Source: Ariolimax columbianus
Lineage: Eukaryota; Mollusca; Gastropoda; Stylommatophora; Arionidae
Direction: 5' to 3'
Length of the DNA: 64,000 bases
Assembly: GCA_036924085.1 (NCBI GenBank)
Contig: JAVGWX010000007.1
Coordinates: 99,171,641 to 99,235,640, forward strand
Shown here piece by piece: positions 12,801-27,800 of the stretch; within the stretch, counting starts at the first letter, position 1; each line of letters begins with the position of its first letter. The translations under genes and the position numbers were made by a program. The notes beneath the pieces are model-generated. The model was not told where the DNA came from. It saw nothing but the letters and a program-made list of their open reading frames with translations, and did no database searches.

Positions 12801-15800
12801 TAAAGCGTTATTTCTAGTAAAATTATTTCAAGTCTAGTGAATTGTGGACAATATTATAAAACGATTGTAAGGATGTCCATTTAAAAAAATAAAACCCAGA
12901 ACAGATATATGAAACAGATAAAAAACAGAAGCATCAAGCGTGTTAGAAATTCTAGCCAGTCAGTGGACTGTCTTTTTGCAAGAGATCCATTTAGGAATGT
13001 GCTCAACTGATCACCCTAATGTTTTGATATGACATTTGCATCCAGGTACTTGCTCAGCAAGTTATGGAAGCTTGATTCAGAAATTCACTGGATGGACTTA
13101 TCCCTTTCTAACTTTATTATTGATGACATACAAACCCTATGCCTAGGCCTTATCGTGTAAGTGATAAACAAAAATGTTCAGGTAGTTTTACATTTAAATA
13201 TGTAGTAAAAATACAAGAAACTGACTTTTTACTCAGGTAAATGATTTTAGGCACTACCTAAAAATCTAGGTGTCAACCTTATCTACCCAGATCAAGAAAA
13301 TAAAAGCACTAGTTCAGTCATTGGAAAATTTTGTTTAAACTACTCAACTGAGGTACAGGCACTAATTAATGCTGCAGAAATAATAAACACCACAACAATT
13401 CAATAACAGCTGTATAGATTCTGTATAGATGCAATGTCAGTTCTGCAAGTCCTCAAGAATGATAAACTGCCAGAGATTAAAATGGTTTTAGACAAACCAA
13501 ATGCCAAGAGAAGGGTAGTACTACAGTGGATATCCTCACACTGGGGCAGACAGAAAATCAGAGTAAATAGAAAATGAGAGCATACAGGAAATGAGAGTGT
13601 AGACAGGAAATGAGAGTGCAGACAGGAAATGAGAGCATGCAGGAAATTAGAGTGCAGACAGGAAATGAGAGAGCAGACAGGAAATGAGAGAGCAGACATG
13701 AAATGAGAGAGCATACATGAAATGAGAGAAGACTGGTAATGAGAGCATACAGGGAATGAGTGAGCATACTGGAAATGAGCAGAGAGGAAATGAGAGAGCA
13801 GACAGGAAATGAGTAGATAGGAAATGAGAGAGCAGAAAGGAAATGAGAGAGGATACAGTTACATGCTAGGCAGTTGCATACTGAGCAATGGAGACAAACT
13901 TCCATACAAGGCTGTTTGAAAGCCTTGAACAACTCTGTACTACAGAAACATTTATCCAGTGAAACAGACTTCACATATAGACATAATAAAAAATGTGATG
14001 AGCGAAAAAAAAGGAGAAGAGTATGCATGGTAGATGTGACACATATTGTCACTTTGTCAAACAAAACTAACAACAAAATGATCATTTAAATAACATTAAT
14101 AATCTACCTGCAGGAATCGTGAGTTGATATCATACAGGATGGCCAGGTGGCGAGGCAGGACATGGCCAAGCAAGCCAACTGGCCAACGCTCGAGAGCCTC
14201 TGGTAGAACAGTATGGTTGGTATACGCACATGTTTTTTGGGTAATGTCCCAAGCCTGAATGGGGACGGGGGTTGAGAAAACAGGTAATAAATAACATAAA
14301 TGTAATTAATACAAAAATGTATGATCTGTTCTGTGAACACAGGTAACAACTGGATTGGCTGGATACATTTGTTGGGTACAATGGCAGCATGTGAAGATAA
14401 CAAGCTGTCCAACCTGGCAATATTTAGTGGCAGTACCAAAGCAGAAACATGAGAAGATGCAACATTTGAGCACAATGTTATCATTGATTTTAGCACAGTT
14501 GCCCTAATGTCTGTAAATTGACCTGATTTTCTTGGCCATGACATTAATGTGGGTCAGTGATGGAGTTTAATAATGCTATGCTGATAAATTTTCAATTCTG
14601 TTATAAGAAACCCAACAAGTACATCTTACAGACTACTTAAATACTATTGAACCCCCCACCCTGATATGATAGAAGTAGCTGTAGCTTACCTTGTCCCAAG
14701 GAACATTCTCAATATCGACAAGGATGCGCATCAGTTCAGGTATGGCCAGAGATGGGTGAGTGTCATTCAGCTGGATAGCAACCTGAAGATGACATAGGCA
14801 TTCAAATATGCTACTTTCAAGCTGCACTGAAACAATAATCCATCAACTCTCTGGAAATGCTTGCAAAACAGCAGTTTTTTTTTCCAATGTTTGCAGGAAA
14901 TCTGTATTATTTTAGTGTTTTATTGACAAAGTAGCAACTCTGCATTATTTCAATATTTTTTGACAATGTAGAAAATCTATATTATTTCTAAGTTTTTAAG
15001 GCTTGGAAGTAAAGACTTTCTAGTATGTATTTTGTTTTATTTTAATAACAGACACATATTATTATTTATTCTTGTCCTTTATGCTCTAACAAAAGTAATA
15101 TGAGGTCACCATACACATGACCAAGAACATGAAGTGATCTTGATGTGTTGGCTTGTGATCATTTTATTTTATATAACAAGGTTGATATGTTAACCTTTAC
15201 GACGCGCACGTCATGGTAATCTAGGTGCGCACACCAAGTCTCTCTGACTTATGTTGCAGTTGCACAGTGACGACCGTTTTAATCAAACTTAAAAACGAAC
15301 AGCTACGTAGTAATAGTCTGAATAAATACTGCTCTTTAATTGTAGAGAGTTCCGACTTCTGTAATGTACGGTTAGATACCAAAAATGGCGACGCGGAATT
15401 AGTTTTAGGCATTTGGAAATTATTTCTTATGTTTTTCGCTTGGATTTGAAGATTAATCGATTGTTAAGAATGGGGGAGTCAAGTTTCTGCAACAGATTGG
15501 TCTGAGGTAGATCTGTTTAGATTGATACAATAATTACGTTTATAGTTGAAGTGACAGACATAGCCATTATGACAAACATCAGTAATCAGTTGTCTGCAAT
15601 TTTTTTTCCAGACACGGAACACTATAAGCGGAAGAGTCTAAGTGTGCTGTTTTTTCAACACTTTCACCTTAATTTTTTTAAATCTCAGAAACTAACACAC
15701 ACACAACAAAAACACCAACAAATTATTTATTTCTCTAATCACAAACAAATCATATCAATAGACAAAATGTTACAGGCTCTCAAAGCAAAGATGGTTAAAC

Positions 15801-18800
15801 GACGTAACGTCCTGAAAAATAATGCAGCCATTTTGTATGTAGAGTGGTAACGGTTAACATGAACAATTCTTTGTAAATCTTTTCTGAAATGCAAGGTGAC
15901 ATTCAGTGTTTCCATTCATCTTTCTCCTCCATCCTATTTTGTCAAAATGATCTCCTTCTGGAGGTCCTCATCAGGGACTTGTCTAATGTTCACATCCCAC
16001 TTATATGACAGTCTTCACTTTCTGGTCAGAATGCAGTCAATGGACTGAATGTCGGCTATAGTCAGATATACATGGAAAATATGTTTGAAAAAATGAAGCA
16101 AAAAAGAGACACGTACTTCACACATAAAAGCTTGAGAACAATTTTTTAAATCTGAAATGCTACAGGAAAGTGCTCCAAATAACACGGAAAGCAAAAAAAA
16201 AAAGGAAAAATGCAGATATCCTAAACGAACTGGATACTGAGGAAAATTGGCTAGTAAATGATATCTTGATTAGAAAAACATTTTGGCCACATCATAATGG
16301 CACCTGGAAAGCGGGGCAGAGGCAGACCATGGAGAATATGAACACAAGACATTACGGAGGCTATGATGATAACAGAGGCAATAGTTCTGGTTAGAGATCA
16401 AAAGTCTGACATATCGGCTGTTACGATAGCGACGTTCTGTAAAGGACTAGCTACATGATGAGTTAAAGCGCAGCTAGATTTCTTTGATTTCTAATTATAA
16501 TCAATGCATTGATGAAAGTTCAGGATGCTCATATTGTGTGTGTGTGCATTCACTTCATTTCTCTATTCCCCAAGGTGGTGTGCACTATGTTTTTTTTTGC
16601 GCCTATCGGCCCAGTGCATCCGACTTTGTCAACCATTCTATGCAAGGGTCTGCCTCCTGCATTTTCTAAGGGTTTGATTCCCCGGGGTAACGGCCGGTAC
16701 TGTGATTGAGGATCGAACCCAGCACCTTCTGGTTGTGAGCAGTGTCACTTAACTGCTAGGCCACACCCTCCACATGATGCTCATTTAGGAGATTTCATTA
16801 CTTTCGCTTGTGTCCTTGAAGATTATGGAAGTGGTTATAGTAATTATTTATTTCAACCAGATGACATAATGAGTGAACCGGCTAACCATCATTCTGTACA
16901 ACAATATTTCTACTGGGTATTTCACTGTGATCTTACCTTATCTGGGAAAGTGTCAAACGAAGTCCTCACAGGCTTTACTTGTCCGAAGGTGGATGACTTA
17001 AACCTACGAATGAGGTCCTGCAGCGATGCTGCCACCAGAAAGTACTCCTGCTTCAAACGAAGCTCCTTGCCCTCAAATACCTGGTGAGAGCCAAAACGTC
17101 AGTCACAAATGCAAGGTTGCAACAAATACTTGGTTGGAGTCCTCTATAAGTTTATCTTATCTAGCTTTCACATTTTGCAAATAGGTACACCAGACAGGAG
17201 TTCTACTTTCTGAACCAACTGGTTATTGGTACACTGTGGTCATCACACGACAACATTAAAAAAAAAAACGTCCGGAAAAAAAAAAAGCATAGCAGGATTA
17301 GACATTTAGTTACTAATGTATCGTGTATAAACATCCGGGTAAATGCTATTGAAACAGCTGAACATACGAGCATTTTAATTTAAATAGGTTTCACTTCATC
17401 TCTTCCTCGTTTGTGCACGAAAGCTCTGTTTGCAATATTTTATAGAGATGTTTGAAACAATATTTTTTGTTTGTTGAGGATAATTGAATGAGGTTTAGTT
17501 TATTTATATAGATGTAATAAATATGTTTCTAGTGGAAACTAACAGGTCTTGTAAAAGAACACTATTATCAGTCCTCTGCTGCAATTTAAAAAATGGACTG
17601 TCCACCCCAACTACCCCAAGATTAGGCGAGTCTAAATGTCTGTGCTGCTTTTCAACATTCTCACCTTCTCCTCTTGTGTCTCAGAAATGATAAACATATA
17701 CAACAAAAACACCAACAAGTTCTTTATTCATTTATGTCCCTGCACATAACAAACCATATCTGCAGACCAACAAATATAAAGGTTACAGGCTTTCAGAGTC
17801 AACAACCGTAATAAAACTTGACACGCTGAAAATTAGTATGGCTGCAGGGAAAATTGTGTTCATTTTGTATGTAGGTGTGTAAAGGTAAAAAAAAGGTAGT
17901 TTTTTAAATAAATTTTCTTTTCCTTGAGTACAGACAGGTGTAAACTCTTATGAGCACTTACGTATTAGCAATGTAGGAGACAACAAAATATCTGTAACTG
18001 AGTAAACAGTCTTTCTGCTTGTATGACCTTTTCTTTTGCAATAGTGATTTATGTTACAATGTATTTTATATGAGGCTATTCATCCTGTGCGTAGTCTGTC
18101 TTTTATGAAACGCTAGATAGGAATTGTGGGTACTGTTCTTTGCTCCCCAAATACGTCAAGTGATTCTCTTGTAACATTTTATCTAGAACTACTACTTCAG
18201 CGTTTGCTCTCAATCTCCCGCTACCAAGTCCTGAACAGGGCTTTGCAAGTAGCAGGATGTAATCCGAAAAACAGAATGATTTGTGTCGCTAGTTTACAGC
18301 TTGACAACAATATTTGCACCTTTTGGCCCGACACATCCATCTTCAGCAACATCTAGACTAAATGGTAGCATCTTCTGCAGAAGGACTATAGTCATGTTGT
18401 ACTCACATTGTCATTAGGGTACAGGACTCTGGAGATATTTTCTGCATTGTTCCTTTCACAGACAGCATTGATATACTCTCCATTGTTAACTGAAAAATTA
18501 TGATGAACAAGATCAAAGAAACTACAAACATATAACAACCTATCTTTTGTGCAGAGCAAATGGTACATGCTGAAATCAAAATGATAAAATATGGATGAGT
18601 TAAGCAATGGCAAATTAGGTTGCTGTTTAGCCAACATTGTCACATTGGGGTTGCCAGACAATCTGGTGGTGCAGAAAAGGGGGATGTTTAATACATCAAG
18701 TATGGTAATTACAGAAAAGTTAAGTGAAGCTGTCTAATACACCAAGTACGGTACTTACAGAAGTGCAGTTGGAAGCTGTTTGGTGCCTTGCAAGACCACA

Positions 18801-21800
18801 GACGCAGGGTGTTGACAGTGTTGTTTCCATAGCCAGGGACAGGAGTGTCATAGGGCATGGCAAACAGAACCTGAAAGAGTAAAGCAAAACTTAGCATAGC
18901 TCTCATAGATACAGCAACAGAGATCCTGGGATGCCACCAAACAAAAAAGAAGCCATTGGTGACCAAAGAAATTCTAGACCTTTGTGATAGGTCACTGAAA
19001 AACCAAAATCACCCACCTGATGAGGTTGGCAGATATAAAGAGGTCAAGAAAGCGATACAACAAAAGATGAAAGAAGCGTGGATATGTGAGCAATGTACAA
19101 ACATCGAAGAGAGATTAAACAGAAATGACGCTAAAGGAGTATTCAAGGTTGTCAAAGAACTGGTAACACAAGACACGGCAGGAACTTGAAAATCCATGAT
19201 AAAAGCGGCAAGTGCCTTATTGAGGAAAATGACATACTGGCACAATGGACAGAGTACTGTTCTGAGTTATATAACTATGAAGGACGAAACGAATCCCAGA
19301 AAACAATTCCTCCAACATCAACAACTATAGACGATAACCAACTGATAACGAAGGAAGAGGTAACTGCAGCGGTAAAGACATTGAGAAGAGGGAAGGCGGC
19401 CGGCGTGGACAATATACCAGCAGAGCTCTTACAGGCAGGTGGAGAGGCAGTAGTGGAAGGCCTGACACACATCTGCAACAATATTGGCGACAGGAAACTG
19501 GCCGACTTATGGACAAAATCAATGGTTATACCGTTACATAAGTCTGGAACCCTAAAGCTGTGTCAAAATTACAGAACAATAAGCCTCATTAGCCACCCTA
19601 GCAAGGTTATGCTTAGATTAATCCTTGACCGATTGAAACCCCAAGCAGAAAACATCATTGCTGAGGAGCAAGCAGGGTTCAGACAGGGAAGAAGCACTAC
19701 AGAACAGATATTTAATTTAAGCCTGCTAAGCGAGAAATATCTAGAACAGCAGCAAACACTGTATCATGTGTTTGTTGATTTTAAGAAGGTGTTTGATAGG
19801 GTATGGCATAAAGCGCTATGGGTAACCATGAGGATGTATAAAATCAACGGAAATATTATAACCGTCTTTGAACACCTGTATGACAAGGCGTCCAGCGCGG
19901 TTCTTGTGAATGGGGGGCGAGGGGACTGATTTCGCACACCAGTTGGTGTGAGACAGGGTCGTGCACTCTCTCCAATATATTCCTTGAGGGAATTATGAGT
20001 GAGGCACTTGGAGGTCACGTTGGTACTGTCAAGATAGGGGGCTGAACGATTACCAACCTTCGTGTTGCAGATGATATCGACGGGTTGGCATGTTCAGAAG
20101 CAGAACTCCAGGAATGGATCAGAAGGCTCGATGAAACAGCTCTTGACTATGGTATGGAGATAAACGCTGGAAAGACAAAAGTAATGACCAACAACGCTGA
20201 GGGCTTCAACAGCAGGATAGAAGCTAATGGTCAGGAACTCGAAGTGGTTGACCATTTTAAATATCTTGGGTCGATTGTCAGTGATGAAGGATCAAAATGT
20301 GAGGTGTTGGCCAGAAAAGCACAGACAATAGCGGCGCTTGCACGGTTTAACAAAATCTGGCATGATAAAACGGTTAGCAATATGCACGAAAATCAGATTA
20401 ATGCGTACACTGGTCCGGTTAATATTCCTCTATGCTTGTGAGACATGGATAGTTACAGCTGACCTTCAACGAAGGATACAGGCCTTGGAGATGAGATTTT
20501 AAATGTCATGTACAAAGATCGAGTTACAAATGAGGAAATATGAGATAGAATTACAACAGCAATAGGGCCTTTTGAAGACCTCTTGGCAACTGTCAAAAGA
20601 AGGAAACTCGTTTGGTACGGTCACATATTGAGATAAAATGGTCTTGCAAATACAATCCTCCACGGAAAGGTGCATGGCAGACGACGAAGAGGCCATCCCA
20701 AAAAGAGATGGGAGGACAACATAAAAGAATGGACCAATCTCCGACCAGAAGAGTCACAAGCAGCGGCCGCTGACAGAGAAGGGTGGCATGGTGTTATGAG
20801 GATGTCTTCATGTGTGCCCCAAAGACCTCACTGGTTACGGGATGACCTGACCTGACCCTGAGTAAAGGCAGACAACTTTGCATTAACAATAAATACTCAA
20901 AGAGAGCAAATACTTGAACAGGAGGTAAAATTAGAAATCAAACAACAGAAGTAGGCAGTACAAACAAAATGAGGAACACTGGCCACCAGCACCAAAGGAC
21001 AGGTCTACTAGCACAGGAGATCATTGTTTGTCTCTCCACAGTACCATTATGCTCCTATATGTTTTTGATGTCAAACTGTTTATAATCTTTGCTCTACATG
21101 TTTTGATGTCAAACTGTTTATAATCTTTGCTCTACATGTTTTGACGTTAAACTGTTTATAATCTTTGCTCTACATGTTTTTGATGTCAAACTGTTTACAA
21201 TCTTTGCTCTACATGTTTTTGATGTCAAACTGTTTATAATCTTTGCTCTACATGTTTTGACGTCAAACTGTTTATAATCTTTGCTCTACATGTTTTGACG
21301 TCAAACTGTTTATAATCTTTGCTCTATATGTTTTGACGCCAAACTGTTTGTAATCTTTGCTCCCCAGATTTTCCTCCCTCCCACACACACACAAACCATA
21401 CTTCAGTGAACAAGGACATCCTGTCTGGTTTGAACCACACAGAAACATCTTGGATCACTGAAACACTAGCATATGTACATACAGACGCACATATGCATCC
21501 AACCACTAGTTAATACGTCCTGATATAACCCAAAAGACTACGGTCTGGGGTGTAAAGGAGCGTGCCTCCGCCAGTAGAATACAGAGAGGTAAACCTTTAG
21601 CAACAAAAAAATATATATAAATCTTTATCAGAGAATTTGTGCCTGTTATCACAGTACTACATATCTTTTATGATGCAAGTATTAAGTGCCTTTAAATATC
21701 TCTAGACTTTTAACTGCCATGATGGTTTCTGAGTAATAATAAAGCATTTTAACATCATCTATCCTGAATAAATTATGGTTCCATAAAGCACACTGCTATT

Positions 21801-24800
21801 CGGAGTGAAGTGTAAGAGGAATCAATTTACTAGGTCCTTTTAGGTGGGAATGACCTGTCCACCTACTCATTTGTATTCCCTTTTTAACAGCAAGCCAAGT
21901 ACCAAATTACAGATGGGTAGACTGGAGTATATCATAAATATATTCTTTAAAAAGTGTCAAATAATGAACATTAAAATTGGCAAAAGTTGCTCAAATGCTG
22001 ACCTGTGTATCAACCCACTTGTCCTGGTCATTGACCCTCTCAACACGACCGTAGAAGTTGACGGGCAAACAGTATTCTGGTCTGGATTTTTCCCAAGGGT
22101 TTCCAAATCGCAGCCAATCATCCGGCTCTTCTACCTATGGACATTAAATAATATAAATACAGCAAATTAGGACCTGATGTTTTAAGATAGGAGTCAACAA
22201 GAAAAGAAAGAAAAAACTAAATATAAGGTTTGCTTCCAGAGTGACACTTGAGTTTCCTTTTTTTGTGTGTGCATAAGCTGGAATTCTTGGCCAATAATGA
22301 GGTATAAATTGAATGAATAAAACTTGTTAAGGACGCAAGATATACTATCAGCTACCAGACAACATTTCACACAACATTTCACACAACATTTCCAGGAACT
22401 ATTGCTCATGTTTTTTGGTATGGTGTATCAAAAACCCTGGTAAACTGGCCTTGAGAGTCAGCTGAAATGGCTAAAGAATAATTAAGTAATTACAACCGTC
22501 CGTTAAATATCTAGTTTGCTAGTCATATCTTCCATCTGTCACAAAATGGAATTACCTCAAAATAAAAAAACATTGGTAAATAACTTGTTTTCCATAGAAC
22601 GATCTTACTCCAAAGGTGATGAATTTATGCTGAAATTAATAATATCAAAATATTTCTTACTTTTAAAAGATTACAGCAAAATATCCAGAAGTGGATTGAC
22701 ACCACTTTTTCACTTTACTCAATGGCTGGTGCAGCAGTATATACTCTACTGTGCCATCATCGAGAAATCACGACAGAAAAAAATATGCCGTTTGCCATTC
22801 GATGTTGCAAAAATATAAAAAGTGGTGAAACCGGAGATCAAACACCATTTTAAACATTTAAAGACCAAACCGGAGAAATAAACAGTTTTTCAACCGGTAA
22901 AAGTGTTGTGTTACATTACAAATGGATTTGAAACGATTTATCTTCTTTTACATGGATTGGGGCCAGTCCATTATTGAAAATAGTGAAATTAAGTTGTAGC
23001 AAAATTTCTTTGTGAGGTTGATTGGTTTAGTTTGTTTATTTAGATGAAATTAAATACATTTTTAGTGTAAACTAACAGTTGTTATTATAAAAACAGTATA
23101 AAAAAGTTACATAGTCAACAATCACAGTAAAACGTGACGTGCTCAAAATGTTGCTGCCGTCAATAAAGTTGCGTTAAATTTTTAATATGGTGTAGTAAGG
23201 GTTAAACCATTTGTGAATAGTCAAATGTCTCTCACCTGCCACCCATTTTCTATTTTCTGGGTGAATATGCCATAGTCGTAGCGAATACCATAACCATAAG
23301 CAGCCAGGCCAAGGGAAGCCATGGAGTCCAGGAAACAGGCAGCAAGACGTCCCAAGCCACCATTTCCCAGGCCTGCATCTTGTTCTATCTCTTCCAATTC
23401 CTCTATGTCTAAACCCAGCTGTGAATGTATATGTGACACCATAGTTACTGCACAGCTGTAATATATTAACATAATACACAGCTTATGTTCTAGTAATTAG
23501 CAATGACTAGCTAGTGGTCTCAACTCTAGATCATCATCATAATTATCCTAAGTGTTTTTGTTTTGTCATGACCAAGAAGTCACCATTATGGAAGGATCTC
23601 CAGTAAGGAAGTCCGCGACAAACTATTACGTGCACTTGAAGCTGTACCATCTCTAGCAAGGAAGTCTGTGACAAACTATTACGTGCACTTGAAGCTGTAC
23701 CATCTCTAGCAAGGAAATCTGTGACAAACTATTATGTGCACTTTAAGTGGTGGCCTCTCCAGCAAGGAAGTCTGTGACAAACTGTTATGTGCACTTAAAG
23801 TGGTGGCTTCTCTATCTATAACAAGAAAGTCTGTGGCAAACTATTATGTGCACTTAAATTGGTGGCATCTCTAGTAAGGAAGTCTGTGCCAAACTATTAT
23901 GTGCACTTGATGTGGTGGCATCTCTAGTAAGGAAGGCTGTGACAAACTATTATGTGCACTTGATGTGGTGGCGTCTCTAGTAAGGAAGGCTGTGACAAAC
24001 TATTATGTGCACTTGATGCAGTGGCGTCTCTAGTAAGGAAGGCTGTGACAAACTATTATGTGCACTTAAAGTGGTGGCTTCTCTAGTAAGGAAGGCTGTG
24101 ACAAACTATTATGTGCACTTGAAGTGGTGGCTTCTCTAGTAAGGAAGGCTGTGACAAACTATTATGTGCACTTAAAGTGGTGGTGTCTCTAGTAAGGAAG
24201 GCTGTGACAAAGTATTATGTGCACTTGAAGTGGTGGCTTCTCTATCTATAGCAAGAAAGTCTGTGACAAAGTATTATGTGCACTTGATGCGGTGGATTCT
24301 TTAGCGCTTTGTTTTACATGATGTGGTTGGCCACTTATTATGAAATATATCTTAAGCTGCAGTAGGCACATTCTTTCCTACCATATAAAGGGGCTTCCTA
24401 TGGCCAGTATTATACAGACAGATATGGAAACATACATTATTGACATAGTAGCTAATCCAACTACCAAAAGGAAGTCAGCCAAAAAGGCAACTGTTCATGG
24501 CCCATAATAAGGAAATTAGTTAATAAATAATAAATGACATTTTACCTGTTCTAAAAGCAGCATGCAAATCAAAGTTAACGTGACGCATATCCTGAGGAAC
24601 ATGCAGGTTACCTGACATTATTTTGGTGGAGAGAGATAACAGATGAGCTCACCTGATACATGGCTTCGTCACATGAGCTCTGGATGCCAAGGTTGACCAT
24701 TGTATTTGACAATGTCCGACCCATGTAAAACTCCAAAGACAAGTAGTATACCCGCTGAAAGTGAGAAAATAAAACAACACATTAAAGATAAAAACTGAAT

Positions 24801-27800
24801 TACAGACAAAATAGCTGTATATGACTTTTCTGTGGTCTTCATAACAGCTGAAACATTTTTGTATTTACAAGAGTTACACGAAGAACCAAGTACATCTCAT
24901 TGTTTCTGCCAAAGACGGATGTATCATACCGAAAGGTGCAAATATCGCAGCCAAGCTGTAAACTAGCAACACAACATTCACGTTCTTTGAACTACATCCA
25001 GCTACTTACAATGCCCTGTTCAGGGCTTGCAATCGGGAGATTGAGAACAAATGCAAAAGAAGAAGGTCATTGTTAGTTGTTACCCTTGTTATCCATTGTT
25101 TAGGTTAGCATATCCGTCATTTTATGGCTTAAGTTTCATGTACCTTGGGATAAGTAAAGATGTGTCTTGGCCACTCATCAAAAAGTGTATTTCTTTTATT
25201 TTTACGATGATTATACATCAAAACTTGCCAATAGACAAACAAGAAGACTGGTCTCTATTACATTCTATTTTCATTGAACATCATTGTCTGTCAATCAAAC
25301 TCAGTGTCAATGCTTGAGAAGTCTAATGAAAAAACTAAGGTAAAAAGACCAACATTTAAACCAAAAAAAAAATATTTCTCGCTATGAAGCAAGCAAGCTC
25401 CAAATGTCAAACAAAATGTCAGACGTGAACAATAATTACTGTCTATAACAAGAACAATTGCAGAAAATAAACAAAAAATATATTTGCTGCAAAAATGTGC
25501 AGTACATGAAACAAATATTTTATACCCAGTTAATACAGTTTTGCAGAAAATGGAGAAGTTACTATTCATCCGGGAAGGTTATTTTCCCTTCAAAAATCAT
25601 CTTTTCTGAGTTTATTTGCCAAGAAAAACAAATTCAGTTGTTTAGTAAAGGACTACTGATTGACATTGTATCGTACAGTTGTTTGTTACTCTTAACACTT
25701 GTAAGGTACCTATCAACAACAGATAACTAGGGCCTGCTGTCCTGCAAGAATATGTAACAAACCCTTTATAGTATTTTACATTAATATGGATAAATGGTGT
25801 CACAAGGAAATATGTATCCACAATACTGCATCTCCTATCTCCATTTCCACTTCATAAGAAATATAGGGTTGCAATGACCATTCTACGCCTATTCATGATT
25901 TGAGCTATCTTCTTAAATTCAACACCTGAGACTCTGGTTTCCTGTTCCACTCTTCTCTTCTCTTATTGATTCTACTCAAGCATATCTCTCTGTAGTTCTT
26001 GCATGTTCCCCATGGTTGCACTCTCTTGGTGATTGGGTCTACATCGCATTAAACAACAAATAGAAGTAGATGCTGATACAAGTGTCAAGTTTGGACACAA
26101 TAAAAGAATGTTGTAGATGTTCAACAGAATAGCAGGTGTGAAAAAGTAGTCCAGAAAATAGAAAGGCCAAGAATAGATGCAACAACATGTAGTGTCATCT
26201 ATTGCTATATATAGATTCTTCTGTACGGTAGAGAAACATTCATATACATTAAATTTTATGAACCGATAGTGACCACTGAAACAGAGATGTACATAAGAAT
26301 AGGGAATTAGTCAGGAAAACAAAAAAACAAGTCTTGGGGAAAATTGTATTTTAAAATACTAATAAAAGCCAATTTTATATTACAATATTTTGAACTTCTC
26401 AAGATATGTATCTTTCTTTTATATTAACAAATATATTAGAGGGAAAGATGGAAGGCAAACAAGCAAGTGAAAGACAGAGCTGCAGAGAAGGAGGAAATGC
26501 CAAGACATACAATGGTCTATTGAATTGCGAATCAAGGAATGATCAGAACTTAAGTCAATCTTGTGGCAATGATAATAAAAAAGAATTTTTTCAAAAAAAG
26601 TGTATATTGTTTTGTGAAAAAGACTATCTCTCCACACTATACCGCCTCAGCAAGAACAAATACATATAATTATTTACAAATGTGAAAGAAGCAACTGTTG
26701 TGTAGTCAAGTACTCTCATTTTAGGAGTAAGAGATAAACGCGCAGCACTCTCTGTGTTAATGCCTCGGTCAAACGATACTTAAAAACAGCTCCACTGAAA
26801 ACATCAACCCCAACAAACAAACAAACCATGCACTGATCTAGCAGACATACAAAAGAGAAGAAGTGTACAGAGCATGTCACAAACTACTGAATGATATATG
26901 CCATTGGCTATTTACCATCAACAAACAAAGAAGTAGTTAGCATGGACAAGTCAAGCATTAAGAATAAATCACTACTTAATGCATTCGTCCTATGAATAAT
27001 ACATTTGTACGATTCATGCATAATTTGACGCCAGTTTGTAACCTGCAAGATCTGACTGGCCGAAGCTGTCTGTACACTGTTCCATAAGAAGCATGAGAAC
27101 CCCCAGCCACTGTATATAACTCCCTTGAAAAAAAAGTATGGGCTAAATTTCTTTATGTCCTCGCAGTGGTAGCTTTGTGTAGTAATTTGTTTTTAATGAC
27201 ACGTTGCCAGTCCCATGTCACTGGTGCTTTGAAGGGTGATTCAAATTGTTGCTTTTAACTGAAGGTGATTGAAAATTATAGACATTCAAATACAAATATG
27301 AGGCAGCTGGTGTGATCAAACTGTGGCTGCAGGATGTGTAAGCTGTTTCCAATAAGTTATGAGAAGTTCAATATTGGCTCGGATGATACAGCAGTTAGTG
27401 TGATGTCACAAACCTTTAGAGATACCTAAATAGATTATGTTATGGATGTGTCCCAGAACTGTAGCAGAATTCAGATAAACGCTATCAGAGACAAACTGAG
27501 CTTTCCAAGTTGGTCTTACCCTGCTATGACCTACATATTAAACCTGGATGTTTTTTGTCTTCTTTTCATAAGACTTCAAACAATATGAGCCAAGTCACCC
27601 CAATGTTGAAGTACACTGTTAGCGAAAGGACAAATGCTGAGTCAGTAAGATCCATACTTGGGTTATTAAGTTATTCAAACAGAGCCTAAGCTAGGTACTT
27701 GAGTTTATTATCGTGGCAGAGCTCATATTCTAGTAAGATAATGTCCTGGGGGAGGAGCCTGACCTCCTACCAGGTACATCAGCTGGGTGGTAGATGGATG

